Assembly (NCBI GenBank): GCA_013115135.1
Contig: JABANP010000057.1
Location: forward strand, 62,001-126,000
DNA: 64,000 bases
Source: Perkinsus olseni
Lineage: Eukaryota; Perkinsozoa; Perkinsida; Perkinsidae
Direction of reading: 5' to 3'
The notes beneath the pieces were generated by a model. It was not told the DNA's origin, made no database searches, and was given only the letters and a program-made list of their open reading frames with translations. Below are positions 22,685-32,764 of the stretch, one piece after another. The position numbers and the translations under genes were made by a program. How positions within the stretch are numbered: position 1 is the first letter of the stretch; each line of letters opens with the position of its first letter.

Positions 22685-24033
22685 ATGAGTGATGGTTTTG
22701 GATCACCAGTACCCTACGCTGAGCCCAACTGGTACTACAAGGGCTTCACCTCCCCGTATTACACCGACTCTCATCGAGCGTGGCGTCTGAGATGTCGCAA
22801 CTTCGTAGAGGAGCATATCATACCGTTTGTCTCTGATTGGGAAAAGTCGAAGGCTATCCCACCGGAGGCCTATGTCGAATGCTATAAGGCTGGCCTGCTC
22901 CCGTGTGTTGTCGGGGCTAAAGGCTTCGACTATGTTGATGCTAAGGCATGCCCTAAGCCACAGGGATATGACTACTTTCATGAGCTCATCTTCATCGACG
23001 AGTTGGCCAGGTGTGCCAGTGGTGGTGTACTCTGGGGTCTGATAGAGGGGCTACAGATCGGCCTACCGCCTGTGTTGAACTTCGCTAGTGATGCTCTGAA
23101 GGCGAGGGTGGCACCACCATGCTTGCGTGGGGAGAAGAAGATATGCCTCTGCATCACGGAGCCTTATGCTGGCAGTGATGTTGCCAATATCCGTACGACG
23201 GCTAAGTTGACTGCCGATGGCAAACACTACATCGTGAGTGGTGAGAAGAAGTGGATCACTAATGGTATCTTTGCCGACTACTTCTCAGTGGCGGTCAGAA
23301 CTGGTGGTCCTGGTATGAAGGGCATCTCGATGCTACTCATCGAGCGTGATATGCCTGGTGTTAGGACGACCCGTATGGAGTGTCAGGGCGTATGGCCTAG
23401 TGGCACGACTTTCGTTGAGTTCAACGATGTGAAGGTGCCGGTGGAAAATCTTATCGGGAAGGAGAATGAAGGGTTCAGAGTTATTATGTATAACTTCAAT
23501 CATGAGCGATGGGGATTCGTGGTGCAAGCTGCGAGACTCGCGAGGGTGCTCTACGAGGAGTCTTTTAAGTACGCTCAGAAGAGGAAGACCTTCGGTAAAG
23601 CCCTGGTGGAGCATCCTGTGATACGATGGAAGTTGGCTGAGATGTCGCGTCAGATTGAAGGCGTGCAGTATTGGCTGGAGAATGTTACTCATCAAATGAA
23701 CGTCCTGTCGTGGGAAGACAGCATGGCGGCCCTCGGTGGCACACTGGGATTGATGAAAGCTCACAGCACCAAGGTGAGGAGGAGACCCTTGAGAAGGTGA
23801 TAACCTAGCCGTTCTTTGACTCTCAGGTATTCGAGTACTGCGCTAGAGAAGCCTCCCAGGTCTTCGGCGGTAACGCGTATACGCGCTCTGGCCTGGGTGA
23901 AAAGGTCGAAAGGCTCTATCGCGACGTCAGGGCCTACGCTATACCGGGTGGCTCCGAGGAGATACTATTAGATCTTGGTATTAGGCAAGCAGATAGACTT
24001 TACAAGAAGAATCAGCACGATAGCAAGCTGTGA
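22685..24033 (+). CDS. Acyl-CoA dehydrogenase
   Basis: Two exons: 22685-23773 and 23827-24033, joined across a 53-nt GTGAGG...CTCAG intron, giving about 430 aa, normal for the family. It carries the N-terminal helical domain (HRAWRLRCRNFVEEHIIPF), the FAD/substrate signature CLCITEPYAGSDVANIRTTA (about 23150), GKHYIVSGEKKWITNG, the beta domain, LIGKENEGFRVIMYNFNHERW and KRKTFGKALVEHPVIRWKLAEM. The C-terminus QVFGGNAYTRSGLGEKVERLYRD is followed by AIPGGSEEILLDL, where the Glu pair sits at the position of the catalytic base region of short/medium-chain dehydrogenases. It predicts alpha,beta-dehydrogenation of an acyl-CoA with electron transfer to ETF. No clear mitochondrial presequence is visible; the N-terminus is acidic/polar. 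The last residues SKL form a type 1 peroxisomal targeting signal, so a peroxisomal location is possible. Confidence 0.9.
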
Positions 24034-24517
24034 AGCGGGGGCGAACTGCGCAGAATAAATCCTCGCTCGCCCGAAAATGGCGAGCGCGCCCGGTTGCGAC
24101 CGGCGTGTTCTCAAGTTTTTACGTAGATAACTATCGTATTGAACGCTCATGTGACTTTTTTTCATTCTCTCATGATACTGTGTTGGTCAATACTCGAGAA
24201 GTTGGGGCTGGAGAGCTCGCTATAGCTGCGTCTAAGTATTCGTGGTAGCCATGGGCGAGTCATGGATGAATCGGCTGTGATGATCGCAGTGGTCGCAAGT
24301 CTGTCATGATCGGTGTGGACGACCTCGGCGTGAGCTGTGGTCGCCAGTGGCTTGGCTAGTGGTGTTGCGGATCGCCTCATGGTCTTCGGTCTAGACGCGT
24401 GGGCTTTTCCTGAGTGATGCTCCCCTATCATAGAAAGCGTTGATCGCAATGGTCCGTTAAGAGCATCTCACATCTCTATTTCAGTATCCGATTTATCGGT
24501 ATACCAATACGTGCATA

Positions 24518-25369
24518 ATGCCCACTGCTAATGCAAGCTCATCGTCTAACGCAGCTTCAAGGCCGCCGCCGCCCTGCCGCGAACTCCGCTGTCATCACCC
24601 CTCTCCTCACCGGTCCGTAGATCCCTCTCCTTCTACGACGAGGAGCCCGTACTCATCTGCTGCGACGGGACGAGGTTGCCCAGGGCTCCAGTGCTTGGCC
24701 CTGAGAAGTCGCCAACGGACCATCTATCTGATATTATGCTGTCTGATGACGCTTCGTTCTCAACTGACGAATCCCCGCCTCACACGGCCCACCTATCGAG
24801 GAGGCACTTGCCTCCCGTAGCTGAGAAGTACTACACGCCGACCTCGCTGCAGACGACCTCCTCATCACCGGCATCTGCTGACCAATCGGCTGCTAATGAT
24901 GATGTACCGCCGAAGGAGAGGAAGAAGAAGCCTCAAGCGCTCGACCTCGCTATTAACACTGACATCGATGATAATGAAGTTGATGTGAGGTTCGTCAATG
25001 CGATAAGGAGTAGAAGGCTCAAGTAAGTTCACTGCTGGACTGTCAGCTTCCTGCCCGTCATTACAGTTTCTGCTTTTTAGTTTGAGCGAGCCCGTGTTCG
25101 GGACTCTGGAGTACTACCGGATGCAGCTGCGTGCGCATGCCACACCGATCTATTGGAAAGATTACGATCCCTTGCCCGAACCGGTACGTTACCGTCCGAT
25201 GCCTCTCAATGCGGATCTGATGTATTTCTATGCTCCTCCACCACCACTAGCTGTAGTTGCTCGAAGGTCGAATCCCGGCCATAAAACAGCTTGCCATTGC
25301 GTCTCGTTCGACTGGCTGGTTAGTGCCTTCCAACGCTTCCGTAGCCGTATGGCCTGGGCCTCAGAGTAG
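24518..25369 (+). CDS. Hypothetical Ser/Pro-rich protein
   Basis: Unrecognised. The ATG at 24518 opens a Ser/Pro/Arg-rich segment. A frame entered after an AG near 24614 reads RSLSFYDEEPVLICCDG, SDIMLSDDASFSTDESP and KERKKKPQALDLAINTDIDD. A GTAAGT...TTTAG intron (about 25025-25080) then joins LSEPVFGTLEYYRMQLRA, YWKDYDPLPEPVRYRPMP and CVSFDWLVSAFQRFRSRM, ending at 25367-25369. The C-terminal half is ordered and aromatic-rich, the N-terminal half is probably disordered. The first exon junction is not certain. It is about 490 bp downstream of the acyl-CoA dehydrogenase pair in the same orientation. Confidence 0.45.
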
Positions 25370-25814
25370 ATAGGAAGTGCCGAGAGTATTCCTAGTAACA
25401 ACAGAGTCCCCTCGTTACTCGAGGCTCACTATAATGCAACCGCCATACCACCAGTGTGCCATAGTAGTACTATATTTTATTGATGTTTAGTATGAATGAT
25501 GATGATTATTATTGTTGTCAAGAATCTCGTCCGGAAAGTGCAAGTAGGAGTAGTAGCAGCTTCAATGCAGCTGCCTGCTGGTGCCTTTGCAGCTTCTTGC
25601 TCGCCCGATCGTTGTTATCACTATGGGTCGTAGCAATAGACGGTAGATTCTGAAAAGTCTGATCGATTTGTGTTCGTCGGGGCGTTCATAAATTAACACT
25701 AAGTAGTAGTTTCTAGCACAGCTCCGGCATGCTTTCGTCATCAGATAGTCTCCCAGGGAGGGTTGTACAGTCAACCACTGAAGACGAGGTACGAGTTTCC
25801 GGACAACTGACGGG
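25370..25814. other. Intergenic spacer
   Basis: About 445 bases; I see no supported gene. An ATG at 25728 begins a short open frame that could be a first exon of the next candidate gene, but its phase does not fit that exon. Confidence 0.3.
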
Positions 25815-26304
25815 GTGGCCAGAGAATGGAGGAGAGAGGAATCGTGTACCATTAAGAGGTGTTCACAGCAGGTGAGGGCGTGCCTTTGGCGCTTCCGGAA
25901 TGATTATTCACCTCAGGCTATGTCACAAGACATGATGCCGCGATGTCGTTGTTTCGTTCGCAGTGGTACCAACCCGTCGGCAAAGGAAGCTTGCAGTATC
26001 TCGTTGACGGCTCCAGGGTAGGATCTTCGTCACCGTGCTGTTGACGTTCTCTTAATATTCCTATTTCAGAAGTGCCAGTCTTGGTTTCTTTATTGAGCAG
26101 CCGGTTCGAACTCGCCGTGAAGGACTGCAGCAGAGGGCGACCTCGCGGGAGGCTTATGATCTCCTCTGGGAGAGACGCTTCATGCCTCACAGTCTCTACT
26201 CGAGGGTATGGTCTCGTCAGTCGCATCGAAGGATCGGCGGCCAGCGCCTGGAGAAGTACGGTAGAGAGCAGCCAAGCCAAGGTATACCATGGCGCTCATC
26301 CTGA
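25815..26304 (+). CDS. Possible small spliced gene, unknown product (5' end missing)
   Basis: Splicing two short introns (GTGAGG at about 25872 to CGCAG at about 25964; GTAGGATC at about 26018 to TTCAG at about 26070) joins CTIKRCSQQ to WYQPVGKGSLQYLVDGSR and to SASLGFFIEQPVRTRREGLQ. This continues REAYDLLWERRFMPHSLYSRV to a stop at 26302-26304. The composition looks protein-like (aromatic and basic), and both introns have consensus ends. No ATG is in frame at the left end, so an upstream exon is missing or the model is wrong. No family is recognised. Confidence 0.3.
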
Positions 26305-26527
26305 AGCCTGCCGTGATCGCGCTCCTTAGGTGATGGTCTCCCATTCACTCAGAGCAGGGCTACACCACAATTGAGTGCTGCATTGCTCAACACCATGTTC
26401 CAGAGACGCAGAGGTCTACTGCATGCCACTCCTTCTTGCTGACGGATGTTGTACGTTATCTTCCCTACGCCTTGTGTTGAAAGTTAAGTGCCACTAAGTT
26501 ACGTTGTACTAAGGCCCAGACGAAAAA

Positions 26528-27171
26528 ACTACACCATTTCCCGATCTATTCCAAGAATTGTCACTTCCGTTTCATAGATTTCCATTTCAATTTCAGGTGA
26601 TCGATATTTTTCCACTTCCGTTTCACAGATTTCCATATCAATTTGATTCATTTCCGATTCAATTTCTGATCACAATGTCAATTCCTGATCACGTTCTCTC
26701 TTGCACCAAGGCCTGAGGTCTCGACATTGAGCTCCTGGTTTCGAGCCACTTCCTTCCCAATACCAGCCTTATCATATTTTTCTATGACGCGAGGAATTGC
26801 CGACTTAGTGGGTCTTTTCTTGTATGGGCCTCCGGCACGTGGCGGAGTCCCTGGATTACCGCCCACCACGGAAGTTTTATGATAAAACCGAAAAAAGACA
26901 ACTGCTGAGATACAATGGCTGAATGCAATGCTGTGCTGGACCATCACTGCTGGTACAATGCGGGCTGAAGATGCACGAAGATTCTCTGTTGTGTGCTCCT
27001 GGGCGCGCGAGAGCGTGCACGAAGCTTCCTCAGAAATTGAATCGGAAATGAATCAAATTGATATGGAAATCTGTGAAACGGAAGTGGAAAAATATCGATC
27101 ACCTGAAATTGAAATGGAAATCTATGAAACGGAAGTGACAATTCTTGGAATAGATCGGGAAATGGTGTAGT
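26528..27171. mobile_element. 644-bp foldback element with two 142-bp perfect terminal inverted repeats
   Basis: The segment 26528-26669 is the exact reverse complement of 27030-27171, starting ACTACACCATTTCCCG and ending with its mirror. The arms contain an internal near-duplicate (a CACTTCCGTTTCAYAGATTTCCAT unit twice). Between them lie 360 bp with a minus-strand frame of about 90 codons (26678-26947; TSAIPRVIEKYDKAG-like basic stretch in part) that I cannot assign to a transposase. No clear target-site duplication flanks the ends. Identity of the arms suggests recent insertion or arm conversion. Non-autonomous foldback/MITE-like element is the best description. Confidence 0.75.
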
Positions 27172-28917
27172 AGATTTCATTCTTCAGCATTTTCTTGGCG
27201 CATTGGTCGCGATGTGGCCTTGCAGGCGCTACGGACGCTACGCACTCTCCCTGTTACAGAAGCACCAGGATTTGAATTCCTGGAATTCAGCAGTTCGAGT
27301 CTCGAAGGTTGTTGCGACGGCTCACCAGTTGTCAGATGCTGGTCATTGATCCCAACGAACGAAGCGCGCCCAACGCCGACGACACGGGGACGAGAAAATC
27401 CGGATGAGAGTCCCGGAGATCGCACCTTCTCATACTGGGCGCTCGAGCGCGCTACCGACCACCTTGTCAGGGGTGGACAAGGCCTCCCGAGACAATGGCA
27501 CCGTTACTCCAGCGTCCAGACCGTGAAGGGCCGCAGTCGAGCGGTGGCATCCGCTTTGTGGTTGCCAAAGGTCTGCTTCGAAGGTGTATATTGAACAGAG
27601 GGCGGACGAACCCAGCTTGCTTGACCGATATAAAACGGTTTGAGCGAGCTCTCATGCAGTCCGAAAGAATGACGATTCTCCAGCCATGAGGCTGTTATGA
27701 TAAGAGCCTTATGTACGACATTCCATTCAGCGGATAAACGAGTAGCTTATCTAGGTTAAAACCGGCGCGGAGAGATGTCGTGTTATATTGTGCGCCCAGC
27801 GGGACACTTGGTATCCCGACTGTGCCTCCCACGCTAGCAAGCTAGTGCCCTGACTGCCGGTTCGGGTTATCAGGTGCTTGATAACGGTTCGAGTGGTCGG
27901 GAGTCGTCCTCCCGACCCTCTCATTTTTCAAACCGAGGTCTTCGAGAGGCAACTTGTGCCTGCCGAACCGCGATTGCCGCTTGCAGCATCGTCGCTTCGT
28001 CCTCATACGACTGGTCGCGCCATGTGATGATCGATGATCGCACTATGCTTTAATGTGATCAACAGGATCCGCCATCGGCCCCTGCGTGACTCATGCAGCA
28101 GAGGTACCCAGCCAAGAGCGGTTGAACCTCCCATATTGCGGTATTGCTGGGGCCGCAGCAGGCAGGCGATGTCAGAGTACCAGTGATGTTGGGTAAATAC
28201 ACAGAACGACGCAACCGATGGCTGCCGCTGCTGGGGCCTGCCAGGTCCGAGCTGGAGACTCCCAGCAGCCTACCTATTCGTCCTCGCTCACTCTCCAACT
28301 ATCGTCGCATTAGGGTCTTTTAAACCTCTCCCTCACTCCGACTGTCCCTCCTAGGACTGATTCAACCGATCGCTCGTGTCTTGCCTTACTAGAAGAGAGG
28401 GTCGGGGAGAGAGCACTTCACCTGAGTGCGATCTCCCGTACTGACGCCGCCCGCGCCAGTACCTTCTAGTAAGAGCAGTGACGGGGGTGGGTGGGGTGGG
28501 AGGCGAAAACCGACATCTTCGTGCGCGGTTTGCTGTTTCACCTTCTGACCCCGACCACCCCATGTGTGCCCCTTTCCTTATGGAGGTTCTGTCTCCGGGG
28601 CCCCTACTCTCCTCCTTCCGACATTTGCAGGAAGCCATCTTCGCTCCGTCTGAACTAGCTCAATAACTTGAGCCCCATGTTGTCCCGGTGGAACGGTGGG
28701 CATGCGTGCCAGGATCGATATCGCGCAGCTTACTGTGATTGCCTCAGCAAGCAGTGTTGCTGCCAGAGCGGGAAACCTGGTCGTGCTGGACATTGAAACT
28801 GCAGTGTGATATCAGCCAGCTGGCCGATTCCCGATCACCACGACGAGTCTCCCGGACGAGACTTGGGAGGGCTTCCGCTCTAACCTTCATCCGGGGCAGT
28901 GAGAAGTTCTTTCCCAA
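27172..28917. other. Gene-poor stretch with a G-quadruplex motif
   Basis: About 1.7 kb with only short open frames on both strands (27214-27594 plus; 28059-28298 and 28351-28638 minus), none with a recognisable domain or splice-supported extension. A short GC hairpin is visible near 27898-27920 (GGTCGGGAG / CTCCCGACC). The stretch includes the G-run cluster listed separately and the upstream region of the S41 peptidase gene. Confidence 0.4.
28483..28500 (+). other. G-quadruplex-forming motif
   Basis: Four G runs of 5, 3, 4 and 3 separated by single T residues, the pattern of very stable parallel quadruplexes. It lies about 420 bp upstream of the S41 peptidase start, on the same strand. A regulatory role is inference only. 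Confidence 0.6.
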
Positions 28918-31642
28918 TGATGCATCTCTATGCCGCTACTTTATGGTGGATTTTGAGGTCGAGTGTCGAAGCCCAAGCCCCTGACGCTGAACAGTGGCAT
29001 CAAGCCTGTCGTGAGGCGATGCACCGAGACTCCTACTGCATGTTCTACAAGCTGGGATCTGGCTCGGTGTGTCACGGAAGTGACCCTCCCATTCCCTGCG
29101 GCCCTGCTAATACGAGCAACATACCTACCCCACCTGTCCCTACCGTCGACGAGTGCGCCCCACTTCACCCAGCGAGGGGGTCAAACGATCTTGCAGCCCC
29201 TGACTGATGACACAAGACGGGATTTGATATGGGGCAAGGCCGAAGATGTTACCAGATGCCTCGATAGTCTGACCATCACCAATTTCGATGCTCTTTTCAC
29301 CCTCCACAATCTGAAGTACGGCTTGGCGGAGACCTACGCCTTTGTGGACATCGCCAACGGGTTGAACAATTCTGTTGAGTCCAACATCTGTGGATTCAAG
29401 CTGCACTCTCTTGATGTTGATATTAAAGGCTTCATTGACGGCGAGATCAGCAAGTTTGCCGATGTCTTAGAGCCTATGACCTTGGCGGAACAGAGAGAGT
29501 TTCTCAGGAAGAGAATCCCAGCAGCCCCTTTCCACTTTACTCTACAACGCGAACTGAACCGCTTGAACGACGCCCATACACTCTACGGTACTCCCTATAG
29601 GGACTTCGACTATGTGCTGCCGATTCGCTTCGATTCGCACATGCGTAACGGAGCTCAAGTGGTAACCCTCGGTTTCCCGGGTTTGAACGAGTCGTACTAT
29701 CCTGGGATCTACGGCAAGGCGGTGACTGGCCACAAGGAAGGTGATGTTATCGTCGAAATAGACGGCAAGCCTGTCCTCCAGTGGATGCTCGATATGGTAT
29801 CTGAGGGTGGACCCTATACGGGCATCTATCAAGGACCCCTTCAAAGGCTTAACAATCGTTTCTTCGTGAGGTCCTCCGTAGATAGAGCCCTGATCGTTTC
29901 CCCACCACCGGCAGGACCTCTCAATGTCACTTTCGAAGACGGGTCCATAGGAGACGATCCATTGGTTGGGCAGAGTGAGCGACTACAGCAAATCCGTCGG
30001 AGGGGATGCCGTCACAGCGCGATTCTACGAAGTGCTCACCAATAGTAACCCTTCATTTCAGAGGACTGTCAAGTTCGAGACGGAGTTCTACAAGAAGGAA
30101 AGAAGCACTCTTTGGGAGTTTGGTCGCTGACTCCTTCCCATCCAGTGATTTTGATGGGAAACTGCTGGATGATATTCTAGCCCCGGAGTCTGGCAACCGA
30201 CTGGACGATGCCATTTTCGCTTCTCATGATCCCATGCCATCTCAAGCGAGAGGAAAGTGGCTGGAACGGAACCGGCTATCAGTATTCTCTGTTGGACGAC
30301 ACTGTTATCGTCAGCGTTCCCGACTTTGTGCCCGGGAGATGGTGGGTTCTTTTTGCCGGCTGCCGTTTACGAGAATTTCTCGGAGGTTCAGGATTTCGCG
30401 CGCGAGAACAATGTGACTCGCTTATTGTTCGACGTCTCTAGCAATGGTGGTGGTTATGTTGTTGCAACTTTCGCTTTACAGTGGTACATAGTACCAGACC
30501 CTGATGCTATCTGTGTCCCTATCGTTCGCCATATGACTGAAAACTGGCTGTCTTGGGTGTACTCTTTTGGGGTTAACTATAATGAAACTATCGATAAGTA
30601 CTTCGAAGAGAATGCCGATCTGGTTGGAGACCCTGGCTTCATACACGAGAGGTTCCAACAGCTCTATCTCCTCATCAACTATGCCGATCAGTTGCTCTCT
30701 GACTCAGAGACCCCACAAGAGGCGCGTATTGAGAACTACGAGGTGCTCCGTCTAAAGGGTTTTGAGGAAGCTATACGGTCACAGAAGACGGCTGCCAAAC
30801 GAGCTAGGCTCTTCAACATCTTTCTCAAGGAAAGACTTTTTCTGAACAGCTCAACGGCCGTTGGCTCTCAATTGGCTCCTCAGTACGGTTGGTATCTCTT
30901 CGACAACAGCGATGTGATAAATCCTAAGACCCGTGGGCCCTTCGACCCTCCGCTGAGTCAGTTCACCGACTATCAAACTCGCCAGTGGGGCAAGTCTTCG
31001 AACTACTCTGCTACGAGTGTATACGGCTTTTGCTATGAACTTCTGGAAGATGCCGTACCAAGCTATGCTAAGGCGAGCTATGATGCGAAGTATTGGACTG
31101 AGGTCGGCTTCGTGACGGACGGTAACTGCGGTTCTGCCTGCTCTTCATTCACGCAGACTTTGCAGCTCACTGGTGCAGCAACTGCTTTTACTTTCGGCGG
31201 GTTAGCAGACCAGCCGATGGACGTTGCATCCTTTGGTGGCGGAGACGTTCTAGAGTACGATGACATTTCCCCCTTACTAAATATCGCCAGCCATCTTGGC
31301 TACTGGGCCACATTTGGGAAGTCCAGCTGGTCTAAAGAGCATGCGAACACTTGGGTTAATAAGCCGATACCGTTTCCTAATAGTGCGAGAGCTCGGTACA
31401 CCTGGAATATGGATACACCGATATCTCACCTTGGACCAGATGCTCTGCCTCGTCAATTCTATATTATACCCCCACACAAGCACTTGAATATGTGGGCCCG
31501 CAATCTAGATGAGAGAGCGGCTATCCACAAGGAGATCGTCAGCATCAAAAACTGGACTCATCTGAGGGTGAATCCACAGTTCCCAGATCTGGGCTACTGC
31601 CCGGCTTACAGTAAAGGGTGCCACCCAGCGGGGACTACATAA
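28918..31642 (+). CDS. Secreted S41-family (tail-specific-protease-like) peptidase, reading frame disrupted
   Basis: ATG 28918 opens a signal peptide (MMHLYAATLWWILRSSVEA) and a Cys-containing mature start (DSYCMFYKLGSGSVC, PPIPCGP). The body reads DVDIKGFIDGEISKFADVLE, FHFTLQRELNRLNDAHTLY, a PDZ-like part (KEGDVIVEIDGKPVLQWMLD), RLLFDVSSNGGGYVVA and VTDGNCGSACSSFTQTL, with the likely nucleophile Ser in GSAC as in fungal secreted S41 proteins. It ends at 31640-31642 and gives about 880 aa. To follow this homologous order the frame must shift near 29160-29180, 29945-29965, about 30130, about 30240 and about 30335, and only some shifts have GT-AG sequences nearby. Either the gene is a pseudogene or the assembly has indels; the single-base break in the succinyl-CoA ligase gene makes the second possible. 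Confidence 0.7.
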
Positions 31643-32764
31643 GCGTCTCTGTTCGCCATCTGGTTCTCAAATACCAGAGCTCGTTAATAATGTTAACTCA
31701 ATATTTCCGTTTTTATTAGGTGTCAGCAGTACCGTATCATTTTTCTTTATTTGCTGGATCCCGCTCAGGGATATTAACCCTGGCGTGAAGTGACAAATTC
31801 TGAGCCGGGCCAACGGTCCGCAGCGCGCGATTCGCTTGAAGATAAATCCCACGAGACGACTTCCTGTGAAGCGCCCGTGATCGTTCGCTCTGTTTTATGG
31901 AGACAAGGTGTTTTTCGAACGAGCGTCTTGCGTTATCACGCGACTGGCGTTGGGCAGTGAGCTAGTTAGTTTCCATTGGATAAGTATACGACACGTGAAC
32001 ACAAAGCGGCTATGTGATTATTGCGGAAACAGAAGGTCTCAAGAGTGACGGTGCTTATGGAATCGGCGTAGCAGAAGACACCGACAGTTAAGACAGTACT
32101 CAGCTGGTAAACGTCAGACAGTGCACAAGACAACGGCAGGAAGATCTCAGAGGTCACCTGGGATGATTTTCTGCCCGAGGAAGACCGGGGCTTCGCTGCG
32201 AATGCAGCCATCGCGGCCGTGGTACAGCATTCTAGAAGTTATCAAGCCAGTGGATTGCAGTGATGGCTTTTCGACCTGGGTTACGGTCACTGAGAACCTG
32301 AGTCGTACCTCCAGGATACGGCAGTCAAAATGAGCGCAACCGCAGAAACGAAGGGGCCGCTTTAAACTGCCAATCGATAAACTGCCCGTAGTCGGCGATT
32401 CCGACCTCAGCGCAATGACTGGGCGATGGTACGATGAAATGCTCACCCGAGAAGCTTCGCGTATAACACACAGGCGCAGGGCCGTCTTTCGTGCCTCTGA
32501 AAGCTGAGCCATGGTTGAGCTATAGAGCGCAGCATGTACCATTCGGTAGATCGAATCGGAGCTCAAACAAAAGTAGCTATTCAGCAAACAGGGAATGTAT
32601 TTTATCCAAATGTATTACACGGGATGTCGCGATACTCGGAACACGACGTTAGAGTATAGAGAAACATATAGCACACACGGCAACTTCATGCAACACTAGA
32701 GATGGCAAGCTACCGAGCGAATCACAAAACACCATGGGCACAACGCTTGGCCGGACCGCTGCAA
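31643..32764. other. Intergenic region without a supported gene
   Basis: About 1.1 kb between converging genes. The only sizeable frame is 146 codons on the minus strand (32147-32587) with no recognisable domain, no low-complexity bias and no matching splice partners. Otherwise nothing is seen. Confidence 0.35.

Noticed and set aside
25918..26280. 120-codon minus-strand frame
   Set aside because: Overlaps a plus-strand candidate with consensus introns; neither is strong, but this frame has no support beyond its length.
27840..27930. Possible tRNA (GGTTCGAGT next to a GC hairpin)
   Set aside because: The expected T-arm pairing and a cloverleaf of the right spacing cannot be built around it.
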